64,000 bases of DNA from Syntrophaceae bacterium UBA2251 (lineage in GTDB: Bacteria > Desulfobacterota > Syntrophia > Syntrophales > UBA2251): NCBI GenBank assembly GCA_002347815.1, contig DDXV01000048.1, positions 1-64,000 of the forward strand, written 5' to 3'. The notes beneath the pieces were generated by a model. That model saw nothing but the letters and a program-made list of their open reading frames with translations. It was not told where the DNA came from and did not search any database. Positions 31,290 through 39,183 of the stretch are shown piece after piece (the first letter of the stretch is position 1; the number at the start of each line of letters is the position of its first letter). The position numbers were made by a program, and so were the translations under genes.

Positions 31290-32744
31290 TCAAAAGGACT
31301 CCCGGAGGACACGGTCCAGCCGCTGCACCACGGCTTCCCAGCCCAGCGCAGCCATGATCCGGTCCAGTTCCGGCCCTTCCGTCGCCCCCGTCACGGCCGC
31401 CCGCAGCGGGAGATAGAGCGCCCGTCCCTTGACCCCGGCCTGTTTTCGCAGCGCCTTGAGGGAGCGCGCAAAGACCTGCTCGTCGGGCGGGAGATCGGCC
31501 AGGAGCAGGTCGCGGAACAGCCGAACGACCCGGCGGGCGTTTTCGTCCATCAGAACGGTGCGGGCCTCGTCGTTCCAGGTGTGGCGTTCGTCGAAGAAAA
31601 CATTCAGGTGACGGGGGGCGTCCGCCAGCGTCATCCAATTGTCCCGGACGGCCTCCACCAGGGCCATCAGCCACCGCCGATCCAGCCTCCGGACGTCCAT
31701 CCCTTCCCGCTCGAGAAAGGGCAGGATCCGCGCGGTGAGGTCGTCGAGCGGCATCCGTTTCAGATAAAGCGCATTGAGCCAGGCCAGCTTCGCCTCATCG
31801 AAGACGGCCCCGCCCCGTCCCGTCCGGTCGAGGGAAAAATCGCGGACCAGGGATTCCTGCGTGCAGATTTCCTGCTTCTCCGTGAGCGAGCTGCCGAGAA
31901 TGGCCAGGTAATTCGACAGGGCCTGCGGAAGAATGCCCCGCTCCCGGAAGGCGCGGACGGACACGGCGCCGTGGCGCTTTCCCAGCTTGGCCCGGTCCTG
32001 CCCCAGGATGAGGGCGTGATGGGCGAAGACCGGGGGATCGAACCCCAGGGCCCGGTAGAGCAAACATTGCAGGGCGGTGTTGGAGAGGTGGTCCTCGCCC
32101 CGGATGACGTGGGAGATCGCCATCAGGTGATCGTCCACGACGCAGGCGAAGTTGTAGGCGGGAATGCCGTTGGACCGGACGACAATGAAATCCCCCAGGG
32201 CCTCGCCCCGGAAAGACATCTCCCCCCGGATCAGATCGGTGAAGCCCACGGGACCTTCCGCCACGCGAAACCGGTAAGCGGGGCAGCGCCCCTCCCGTTC
32301 ATACCGCCGCCGTTCGGCGTCCGTCAACTGCCGGCATTTCCCCAGGTAGCGGGGCGCCATCCGCCGCGCCAGGAGGGCGGCCCGTTCCGCCTCCAGCTCG
32401 GCCTCCGTGCAGTAACAGGGGTAAACCCACCCGGCGTCGATGAGCCGCGCCAGATGTTCCCGGTACAGATCGAGCCGCTCGCTCTGTCGATAGGGGCCGC
32501 AGGCCCCCGCGCGATCCGGACCCTCGTCCCAGTCGAGCGACAGCCACCGGAGGTCTTCCAGGAGGTTGGCGATGAAGACGTCCTCGGTCCGTTCCCGGTC
32601 CGTATCCTCGATGCGGAGGATGAAGGCGCCCCCGGTATGGCGGGCGAACAGCCAGTTGAAGAGGGCGGTGCGGGCATTGCCGATGTGGAGATCTCCGGTC
32701 GGCGATGGGGCGAAACGCACGCGCGGCTGGGCGGCTCCGGTCAT
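31290..32744 (-). CDS. gltX: Glutamyl-tRNA synthetase
   Basis: GltX charges tRNA-Glu (and tRNA-Gln in organisms using the transamidation route). The 484-residue class Ib enzyme has RFAPSPTGDLHIGNARTALF (HIGH-type), ILRIEDTDRERT, a CYC zinc-like segment (YPCYCTEAELEAER) and VIRGEDHLSNTALQ. The KMSKS loop reads KLGKRHGAVSV, with Gly where KLSKRHG is usual. ATG 32744 overlaps the ispDF stop by 4 nt. A C-terminal anticodon-binding helical domain is complete. It is last in carD - PIN/TRAM - ispDF - gltX. Confidence 0.95.
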   Translation of the reverse strand: MTGAAQPRVRFAPSPTGDLHIGNARTALFNWLFARHTGGAFILRIEDTDRERTEDVFIANLLEDLRWLSLDWDEGPDRAGACGPYRQSERLDLYREHLARLIDAGWVYPCYCTEAELEAERAALLARRMAPRYLGKCRQLTDAERRRYEREGRCPAYRFRVAEGPVGFTDLIRGEMSFRGEALGDFIVVRSNGIPAYNFACVVDDHLMAISHVIRGEDHLSNTALQCLLYRALGFDPPVFAHHALILGQDRAKLGKRHGAVSVRAFRERGILPQALSNYLAILGSSLTEKQEICTQESLVRDFSLDRTGRGGAVFDEAKLAWLNALYLKRMPLDDLTARILPFLEREGMDVRRLDRRWLMALVEAVRDNWMTLADAPRHLNVFFDERHTWNDEARTVLMDENARRVVRLFRDLLLADLPPDEQVFARSLKALRKQAGVKGRALYLPLRAAVTGATEGPELDRIMAALGWEAVVQRLDRVLRESF

Positions 32745-33943
32745 CGGCCGCACTCCCGCACGGTCGCGACGGCGAAGACGGCCACGCCTTCCTCCCGGCC
32801 GACGAACCCCATGCCCTCGTTCGTCTTGGCCTTGATGTTGACCCGGACGGCGTCCAGGCGGAGCGCTGTCGAAAGATGTTCGATCATGGCCGGGATGTGC
32901 ACCGCCAGTTTGGGTTTCTCCATCAGGATCGTGGCGTCGAGATGAACGACCTCGAACTTTTTCTCCTTCACGAGGCTGCCGACCCGCGCCAGGAGGGTCA
33001 GGCTGGACACGCCGCGATAGGCCGGGTCCGAATCGGGGAAGAGGCGCCCGATGTCCCCGCCCCCGACGGCCCCCAACAGGGCGTCGATCACGGCGTGGAC
33101 CAAGGCGTCGCCGTCGGAGTGTCCGAGCAGCCCCCGGGGATGGGGAATGTCCACCCCGCCGAGGATCAGTCGTCGATCCGCCACCAGGCGGTGGCTGTCA
33201 TACCCGCAGCCGACACGCTCCGGCATCTCCGTTGCGCCCTCCCCGCTCTCCCTTCCCCGTTTCTCCAGGAACCAGCGGGCCCAGTCCAGATCTTCCGGGG
33301 TCGTCATCTTGATGTTCTGCGCCAGTCCGGGAATTATCCGCACCCGCGTTCCCGTCCGCTCGACCAGGGCGGCGTCGTCCGTCCCGTAGAATCCTTCGGC
33401 GGCGGCCCGTTCATGGGCCCGTCGAATCACCTCCAGACGGAAGGCCTGTGGGGTCTGGACGAGGCACAGCCTCTCCCGGGGCAGCGTCTCTTCCGCCCAC
33501 CCCTCGGCATCGGTTGATTTCACCGTGTCCCGCACGGGAATGCCCGTCGCGACGGCTCCCCAGCGGACCGCCCCGGCGATGGCCGCCTCGACCAGCGCCG
33601 GCGTTGCCAGGGGACGGACGGCGTCATGGATCACCACGATGTCCGTCGTCTCCGCCCGGACCGCCGCCAGCCCCTTTGCGACGGAGTCCTGCCTCTCCCT
33701 GCCTCCCGCGATCACGCGGCGGACCTTGTCCAGGCCGTACCGCCCCACGATTTCCGACCGGACACGCGGCACATCCGCCCGGGGCACGACCAGGAGGATC
33801 TCGGTCACCGCGGATACGCGCGAAAACGTCTTCAGGACATGGACGATCACCGGCAGGTCGCCCAGCGGGAGGTACTGTTTGGGCCGGGCCGTTCCCATCC
33901 TCCTGCCCGCTCCGCCGGCTGCAATGATCGCCGTCACGTTCAT
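32741..33943 (-). CDS. ispDF: Bifunctional IspD/IspF: MEP cytidylyltransferase and MEcPP synthase
   Basis: One 400-residue protein carries two enzymes of the non-mevalonate isoprenoid pathway. The N-terminal IspD domain (about 1-230) has AIIAAGGAGRRMGTARPKQY, VVIHDAVRPL, QTPQAFRLEVIRRA and the TTPEDL end. The C-terminal IspF domain (about 240-400) has the metal-binding GCGYDSHRL (DxH), LLGHSDGDALVHAVIDALLG and KAKTNEGMGFVGR. ATG 33943 is chosen since IspD proteins start there. IspDF fusions are typical of alpha-, epsilon- and some deltaproteobacteria. It overlaps gltX by 4 nt. Confidence 0.96.
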   Translation of the reverse strand: MNVTAIIAAGGAGRRMGTARPKQYLPLGDLPVIVHVLKTFSRVSAVTEILLVVPRADVPRVRSEIVGRYGLDKVRRVIAGGRERQDSVAKGLAAVRAETTDIVVIHDAVRPLATPALVEAAIAGAVRWGAVATGIPVRDTVKSTDAEGWAEETLPRERLCLVQTPQAFRLEVIRRAHERAAAEGFYGTDDAALVERTGTRVRIIPGLAQNIKMTTPEDLDWARWFLEKRGRESGEGATEMPERVGCGYDSHRLVADRRLILGGVDIPHPRGLLGHSDGDALVHAVIDALLGAVGGGDIGRLFPDSDPAYRGVSSLTLLARVGSLVKEKKFEVVHLDATILMEKPKLAVHIPAMIEHLSTALRLDAVRVNIKAKTNEGMGFVGREEGVAVFAVATVRECGR

Positions 33944-33992
33944 AAAAGCCGCATCGCCGGAGCGCCGGAGGCGCCGCCGGCCATTCGTCGTT

Positions 33993-35015
33993 TCACGATT
34001 TCGCCCCCAGGGCAAACATCTTCTTGTCCTGGGCAAGCCCCTTCATCTCGGAGAAGATCATCCGTCCCGCGGTGGTCTGCAGAACACTGGTCACCTGGAC
34101 ATCGACGAGTTGCCCCTGGTAGCGCTGGGCGTTGTCGGCCACGATCATCGTGCCGTCATCGAGATAGGCCACCCCCTGCCCGGGTTCCTTCCCCTCGCGG
34201 ATGATCTTGACCGTCATCGACTCACCGGGCAGGACGATCGGTTTGACGGCGTTGGCCAGTTCGTTCACATTGAGGATCTTGATCCCCTGCAGCTCCGCCA
34301 CCTTGTTCAGGTTGAAATCGTTGGTAATGATCTTTCCCTTTTTCTCCCTGGCCAGGGCCACCAGCTTGGCATCGACGCCCTTGATCCTTGGAAAATCCTG
34401 GTCCAGCACTTCGATCGATATGCCCGAAGCGCGCTGCATGCGGTTCAGGATATCGAGTCCCCTCCGGCCGCGGGACCGCTTCAGGGAATCCGAGGAGTCG
34501 GCAATGTACTGAAGCTCGTCGAGCACAAATCGCGGGACGATAAAATTGCCGTCGACGAACCCCGTATCGCAGATGTCGGCAATGCGGCCGTCGATGATCA
34601 CGCTCGTATCCAGGATCCGGCAATCGACGGGCTCCTTCGGCGCGTGGAGTCCAAACACGTGCAGTTCTTCGATCTTATTCGATCCCAGTACGAGCCCCAG
34701 ATAGCCCATGGTCACGGTCACCAGGGCGTAGATCCAGGGAACGATCTGACGTTTTTCGCTAATATTGGTAACAAAACTGAGCCCGTAGGCAAAAAGAAAC
34801 GCGATAAGCAGGCCGATGAACATACCGGCGACACCGCCGAAGATCACCCGGATCGAGACCTTGCGGATGGCCTGTTCGATCTGGATGACACTGAGGGCAA
34901 TGATGATGCCGGCAACCAGACCGAGCAAGGACGTGGGAAATCCCCAGTCATAATGATAAACGATAAAGTAACCGCTGACGGAACAGGCCAGGATCAGCAA
35001 CAATCGAATAATCAA
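33993..35015 (-). CDS. Membrane-anchored PIN-TRAM domain protein (YacL-like)
   Basis: The 340-residue protein has four transmembrane segments in its first 115 residues, then a PIN nuclease-like domain (about 130-260: CRILDTSVIIDGRIADIC, VPRFVLDELQYIAD, DAKLVALAREKKGKIITND) holding the conserved acidic residues, and a C-terminal TRAM RNA-binding domain (about 265-335). It is like Bacillus YacL, a putative ribonuclease encoded next to carD/ispD in many bacteria. AAAGGAGGTGAAAG precedes the start. Substrate is unknown. Confidence 0.92.
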   Translation of the reverse strand: MIIRLLLILACSVSGYFIVYHYDWGFPTSLLGLVAGIIIALSVIQIEQAIRKVSIRVIFGGVAGMFIGLLIAFLFAYGLSFVTNISEKRQIVPWIYALVTVTMGYLGLVLGSNKIEELHVFGLHAPKEPVDCRILDTSVIIDGRIADICDTGFVDGNFIVPRFVLDELQYIADSSDSLKRSRGRRGLDILNRMQRASGISIEVLDQDFPRIKGVDAKLVALAREKKGKIITNDFNLNKVAELQGIKILNVNELANAVKPIVLPGESMTVKIIREGKEPGQGVAYLDDGTMIVADNAQRYQGQLVDVQVTSVLQTTAGRMIFSEMKGLAQDKKMFALGAKS

Positions 35016-35096
35016 TCCCTTTCACCTCCTTTCTTTTCGAAATCGCGCGGACGGTTGAAACCGCCGCCCTTTTCAAAGAACGGACGCCATAACCGG

Positions 35097-35130
35097 AAAA
35101 CGGGAGCAACGATTTTCCCCGTTCTCCCGT
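35097..35130 (-). terminator. Intrinsic terminator of carD
   Basis: On the minus strand, ACGGGAG / CTCCCGT (35130-35124 and 35106-35100) is followed by TTTT. It lies about 37 nt past the carD stop, so the PIN-TRAM gene may be expressed by readthrough or its own promoter. Confidence 0.6.
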
Positions 35131-35166
35131 GCGTCCGGAAACCTCTCGATGCGGTTGAGGCGGGAC

Positions 35167-35652
35167 TTACTGAACGGGAAAGATCCTCTTCAGATCCTGT
35201 TCGATCTTGGTTTCTTCGGTGTTGCAGGCCACGGAGATCTCCTTGATCAGCAGACTCTTGGCCGTATCCATCATCTTCCGTTCGCCGAACGACAGATTCT
35301 TGTCGGACTTGAGGATGAACAGGTCACGCAGGACCTTGGCGATTTCGAAAACGGACCCGGTCTTGATCTTTTCCAGATACTCCCGGTGCCGCTTGTTCCA
35401 GGTCTGCTTGTCGATGGCGGCGTCCTTGTTGCGGAGGATTTCGTAAATCTTGGGAATCTCTTTCTGGGAGATGACCTGCCGCAGGCCGACCGATTCGGCT
35501 CTGCTCGTGGGAATCATGATTTTCATGCCGTTTCCCATGATTTTCATGATGTAGAAAGGCTGATTGCTCCCCATGAATTCGCGATGTTCGATGGCCTCGA
35601 TGACCCCCACGCCCTGCGCCGGGTAGACCGCCAAATCCCCTACCTTAAACAT
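35167..35652 (-). CDS. carD: CarD family transcriptional regulator
   Basis: CarD binds the RNA polymerase beta subunit and stabilises open promoter complexes. The 161-residue protein has the N-terminal Tudor-like RNAP-interacting domain (VGDLAVYPAQGVGVIEAIE, FYIMKIMGNGMKIMIPTSRAESVGLR region) and the C-terminal helical DNA-binding domain (WNKRHREYLEKIKTGS, VLRDLFILKSDKNLSFGERK). Length and order match CdnL/CarD proteins. It is followed by PIN-TRAM, ispDF and gltX, a neighbourhood conserved in several phyla. Confidence 0.95.
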   Translation of the reverse strand: MFKVGDLAVYPAQGVGVIEAIEHREFMGSNQPFYIMKIMGNGMKIMIPTSRAESVGLRQVISQKEIPKIYEILRNKDAAIDKQTWNKRHREYLEKIKTGSVFEIAKVLRDLFILKSDKNLSFGERKMMDTAKSLLIKEISVACNTEETKIEQDLKRIFPVQ

Positions 35653-35685
35653 CCGATTACACCTGCCTTTTATTTTGAATATTGT

Positions 35686-35714
35686 AGGTTATCACATTTT
35701 GACTGCCGCGTCAA
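35686..35714 (-). promoter_or_regulatory. Possible carD promoter
   Basis: On the minus strand, TTGACG (35714-35709) is 17 bp from TAACCT (35691-35686); a better -10 match TACAAT overlaps at 35686-35681. The segment is AT-rich and about 35-60 nt upstream of carD. Confidence 0.45.
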
Positions 35715-35745
35715 TCGCAAATCGCGGCGAGTGCGGTTTCCCCTT

Positions 35746-36894
35746 TTAAATGTACCGGTTCATGATCCCGTCCAGCTCCTGGTCCAGGCGCCCGGGGTCC
35801 CCCCCGTGATAGGCGGCGACGATGTCCTGCAAGCGCCGGTAGACGCGCCCGTCGGCAAGATCGTCGAGACACCGATACACCCCCCGCCGCCGCCCCAGGC
35901 GGAAGATGCGTCGATCCTCCTCGGACAGGGCGAAGTAGCGGTCCACCGTTGCCAGCAGCCGCGCCTTGTCCTCCGGAAGTTTCCCCTCCAGTTCCTCCAG
36001 GAGATTCAGGATATGATCGCTGACGAGGGTCGTTTCGATGCCGTCGAGCGCTTCGATGAAACAGCGGATTTCCCTCAGGATCTCCTCGTCGCTCAGCGGC
36101 TCGAACTCCCCGCGCGTCATCAGGTCGTGAAGATCCGTCCCGGGCACGACGTGGAGGGTCCGCAACCGCACGAACTCGGGATCGATCCGGTTGATCGCGT
36201 CGGCCGTCGCCAGGGCATGCTCCCGGCTCCACCGGCGGCCGCCCAGGCCGGGCATGACGTATTCCGAAAGCGAAATGCCGGCGGCCACGATGCGCTGCCC
36301 CCCGGTGACATGGTCGGCGGCCGTCACTCCCTTGCGGATGAAGGCCAGCAGCGGATCGTAGCCGCTCTCCATGCCGATGTGGATGCGCGTCAGACCGGCC
36401 TCCCTCAGTTTGCCGAGATCCTCGACGGACCTCCGGGCGGCCGTATGGGAACGGGCGTATGTCGTGATGCGCCCGACGGACGGAAACCGGGTCTTGATGA
36501 AGGTCAGCACCTCGGCCAGGTCGTCCGTTTTCATGATCAGGGAATTGGCGTCCTGCAGAAAAACCGAGGTGGCGCCGAAATACAGCCAGGCGGCCACGCT
36601 GCGATAGCCGTCGTCGACGTCGTCCCCCCGGCCATAGATCCGGTTGACCAGGCGATCCGTGATGCGTCCCCCGTCCCCCTGCTGCCAGGACCACTGGCGG
36701 ATTTGATCGGCGATCTGACCGATCCGGGTGATGTCCTCCTTGATCTCGGCGACGGAGCGGAGGGAAAAGGCCGTTCCCCGATAGGTGTGACAGAAGGCGC
36801 ACTTGTTCCAGGGGCAATTCCGGGTCACCCGGATCAGGAGACTCCTGGCCTCGCTGGGAGGACGGATCGGTCCCTGTTCAAACATCTCGTTCAC
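35746..36894 (-). CDS. Radical SAM protein of unknown substrate
   Basis: The 382-residue protein has the radical SAM cluster motif in VTRNCPWNKCAFCHTYRG (Cx3Cx2C variant CPWNKCAFC), a FLQDANSLIM beta-strand, GMESGYDPLLAFIRKG and EYVMPGLGGRRWS, followed by LRTLHVVPGTDLHDL, as in HemN/MiaB-like radical SAM proteins annotated only by domain. The C-terminal 100 residues are helical and lack a TRAM or B12 domain. It follows the LysM/LytM gene by 45 nt and may be co-transcribed with pcm. Reaction unknown. Confidence 0.82.
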   Translation of the reverse strand: MNEMFEQGPIRPPSEARSLLIRVTRNCPWNKCAFCHTYRGTAFSLRSVAEIKEDITRIGQIADQIRQWSWQQGDGGRITDRLVNRIYGRGDDVDDGYRSVAAWLYFGATSVFLQDANSLIMKTDDLAEVLTFIKTRFPSVGRITTYARSHTAARRSVEDLGKLREAGLTRIHIGMESGYDPLLAFIRKGVTAADHVTGGQRIVAAGISLSEYVMPGLGGRRWSREHALATADAINRIDPEFVRLRTLHVVPGTDLHDLMTRGEFEPLSDEEILREIRCFIEALDGIETTLVSDHILNLLEELEGKLPEDKARLLATVDRYFALSEEDRRIFRLGRRRGVYRCLDDLADGRVYRRLQDIVAAYHGGDPGRLDQELDGIMNRYI

Positions 36895-36939
36895 GGCTGA
36901 ACCTTCCCGGAAACGGGGCGCTTTGGAAAAACCCGGGGG

Positions 36940-37860
36940 TCAGGGGAGGAAAAACATCGGGTTGCGCGCCTTGTTCCTGTAGCGGATTTCAAAGTTCCAA
37001 TAGGGTTCCCGCCTCTTCTCCGGTTTTCCCATCAGGGCGATGATCTCGCCCCGCTTGACCCGCTGGTCACGCTGGACCCGGCGGTTCTTCAACTGGATGT
37101 ACACCGTCTTGAAGTCGTCGGGGTGTTTGAGGATCACGGTTTCTCCATACTCCTTGAGGGTGTCCGAAAAAATCACCGTCCCGCCTGCCGCGGCCAGAAC
37201 CGGCGTATTCTCCGGGGCGTCGATTTCGATTCCGTTGGCATTGAGCCCGTTCGGCTGGATGCCGAATCGCGTCCTGACGGGCCCCTTGACGGGCCACATA
37301 AACCGCTGACGCTCGAAGCGGATGTCTTCGGAAGGGGTTGCCGGCGACGGGATTGGGCGGGCTGCCGGCGGTCCGGCGTTTCGCGGGGGGGAAGGACGGG
37401 CCTGAACGGCCACGCCTCCGGGATCTTTTTCCGGAAGCGCCTTCCCGCTGCCCTCCACGGCGGGCGGTGGCTTCGCCGCCCCGGACGACGATGAGCGGAC
37501 ATCCGGAACCGGCTGCGTCCGGGGCGCCTTACGCGGAGATGGCGGCGCGGCCGGGACCGCCGCGACCGGCTCCGGGACGGACGGCGAGGACTCCTGAATC
37601 TCCGGGAGATCGATGTCATGGATCTGGATCGCCCCGGGGATGAACAACGCACTGCCTTCCGCGATCATATCCGGACGGGTGATGTTGTTGTACTCGGCCA
37701 GGTCCTGGACGCTCACCTGGTAGGTCCGGGCGATGACGGAAAGGGTTTCGCCGCGCTGGACGCGGTGATAGACGCCCCGGGACGGTTCCGTTCTGTCGAG
37801 ATATGCCGTGCAGGCGAGCGTACACGCCAGGAGCGCCAAAAGAACGAATGTCCGTTTCAC
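36940..37860 (-). CDS. NlpD-like lipoprotein: LysM plus degenerate LytM (M23) domain
   Basis: The 306-residue lipoprotein has a signal ending LACTLAC, a LysM peptidoglycan-binding domain (about 30-75: YHRVQRGETLSVIARTYQVS, NNITRPDMIAEG), a proline-rich linker (about 85-175) and a C-terminal M23/LytM domain. The zinc ligands are missing: the HxxxD site reads NANGIEID and the HxH site reads YWNFEIRY. This is the pattern of EnvC/NlpD-type activators, which bind and switch on cell-wall amidases rather than cut themselves. The pcm neighbour agrees with the pcm-nlpD order of enterobacteria. Confidence 0.88.
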   Translation of the reverse strand: MKRTFVLLALLACTLACTAYLDRTEPSRGVYHRVQRGETLSVIARTYQVSVQDLAEYNNITRPDMIAEGSALFIPGAIQIHDIDLPEIQESSPSVPEPVAAVPAAPPSPRKAPRTQPVPDVRSSSSGAAKPPPAVEGSGKALPEKDPGGVAVQARPSPPRNAGPPAARPIPSPATPSEDIRFERQRFMWPVKGPVRTRFGIQPNGLNANGIEIDAPENTPVLAAAGGTVIFSDTLKEYGETVILKHPDDFKTVYIQLKNRRVQRDQRVKRGEIIALMGKPEKRREPYWNFEIRYRNKARNPMFFLP

Positions 37861-37909
37861 CCCTGCCCTCTTTCCAAAGATCGGTCCCGTCGCCGGAATG
37901 TCGGAGGGG

Positions 37910-38566
37910 TCAGGCCTGCCATCCGTGCTCCCCGATCAGGCTCACGAAGCGGCAGCCGCCCAGATCTTCCTGCTTGATGTCGCCGGCCTCTTCCGATTGC
38001 CGGATCACCCTGATCAGGTCCTGCGTGTGACGATCCCCGACCGGGATGACCAGACGTCCGCCCACCGCAAGCTGCTCGACGAGAATTCGGGGAACGCGCG
38101 GGGCGCCCGCCGTCACGATGATCGCATCGAACGGAGATTCTTCCCGCCAGCCGTACGTCCCGTCGCCGATCCGGATCGCGACGTTATAATCGTCCAGGGC
38201 GTCGAGAATCTTGCGGGCCCGGCTGGCCAGCGGCGCCACCCGCTCGATGGAAAAGACCTGATCCGCCAACGCCGCCAGCACGGCCGTCTGGTAACCCGAC
38301 CCGGTGCCGATTTCCAGCACCCGCTCGCGCCCCCGCAATTCCAGGGCGGCCGTCATCAGGGCGACGATGTAGGGTTGTGAAATGGTCTGACCCGCATCGA
38401 TGGGCAGCGGGTGGTCGAAATAGGCCTGATCCCTCAGGGCCTCGTCCACGAACAGGTGCCGCGGAATCGTTTCCATGGCCTTCAGAACCCGTTCATCCCG
38501 AATACCCCGGGAACGGAGCTGGGTCTCGACCATCCGTTTTCTCTGTTTCGTGTAGATATCCATCAT
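37910..38566 (-). CDS. pcm: Protein-L-isoaspartate O-methyltransferase
   Basis: Pcm methylates isoaspartyl residues in aged proteins to start their repair. The 218-residue protein has MVETQLRSRGIRDERVLKAM, the substrate loop PLPIDAGQTISQPYIVALM, the SAM motif VLEIGTGSGYQTAVLA, and AIIVTAGAPRVPRILVEQL and GRLVIPVGD. ATG 38566 overlaps the upstream stop by 4 nt. It is followed by the NlpD-like gene 50 nt later. Confidence 0.96.
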   Translation of the reverse strand: MMDIYTKQRKRMVETQLRSRGIRDERVLKAMETIPRHLFVDEALRDQAYFDHPLPIDAGQTISQPYIVALMTAALELRGRERVLEIGTGSGYQTAVLAALADQVFSIERVAPLASRARKILDALDDYNVAIRIGDGTYGWREESPFDAIIVTAGAPRVPRILVEQLAVGGRLVIPVGDRHTQDLIRVIRQSEEAGDIKQEDLGGCRFVSLIGEHGWQA

Positions 38567-38958
38567 CCGTCCTGCGGCATGGCCTTCTTCGGAGGAATGC
38601 GGTATGCCGCCTCCACCCAGTGGTGGCGACGCAAACCGAGGGCCTCGCGGGTCACGATCAGGTAGTAGTAGCGCAGCTTCGCCTCTTCCCGGACCCGATT
38701 GTACCGGTGGACTTGCGCATCGATCTCCCGGCGCAACCGCACCCGTTGCGTCTGGCTCTCCCCGCCGCCCGGCGAGTTCACGGCCTGGACCGGCGCCAGT
38801 TCCTCATAGCGGCCCTGCGCCGCCGCGATCTCTTCCTCGATCCGCCGGAGGGTGTTCAGGGATTCCAGGACGCGGGTGCCGGCCCGACCGAGGACCTCCG
38901 CCCGCTCTCGCAGGAATTCCTCCTGCAGGATTTCGTCCGGGCTTTTCGGCTTCGACAT
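38563..38958 (-). CDS. Hypothetical charged, helical protein
   Basis: The 131-residue protein (start ATG 38958, no clear RBS) is rich in E and R, and probably forms a long helical or coiled-coil region (about 10-100: FLRERAEVLGRAGTRVLESL, EIDAQVHRYNRVREEAKLRYYY). The C-terminus has LRRHHWVEAAYRIPP. No transmembrane segment or signal peptide. It is tightly coupled to pcm by ATGA overlap. I do not recognise the family. Confidence 0.6.
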   Translation of the reverse strand: MSKPKSPDEILQEEFLRERAEVLGRAGTRVLESLNTLRRIEEEIAAAQGRYEELAPVQAVNSPGGGESQTQRVRLRREIDAQVHRYNRVREEAKLRYYYLIVTREALGLRRHHWVEAAYRIPPKKAMPQDG

Positions 38959-39183
38959 CTTTTGACAACTCAACCCGTTCAACGCGTCAGACGTATTGCC
39001 TTATCACAACGCGCCCCTTTTTTGCAATGTCGAAGGCAGTGGCGGGGCCGCCACACGCCGGGATTTCCCCTTTACAGCCCCGGGATATTCCGCTACAGAG
39101 GACACGCGGAGCGGACGGCGGGAATCGCTGCGGGGCGTCGCCGTTCCACTTCCGGGAACCGAATCGCGAGGAGGATTGGACCC

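Noticed and set aside
38377..39183. N-terminal extension of the permuted mutase
   Set aside because: The extension lies opposite pcm and the helical hypothetical gene, is proline/arginine-rich and has no RBS, while ATG 39184 has one.
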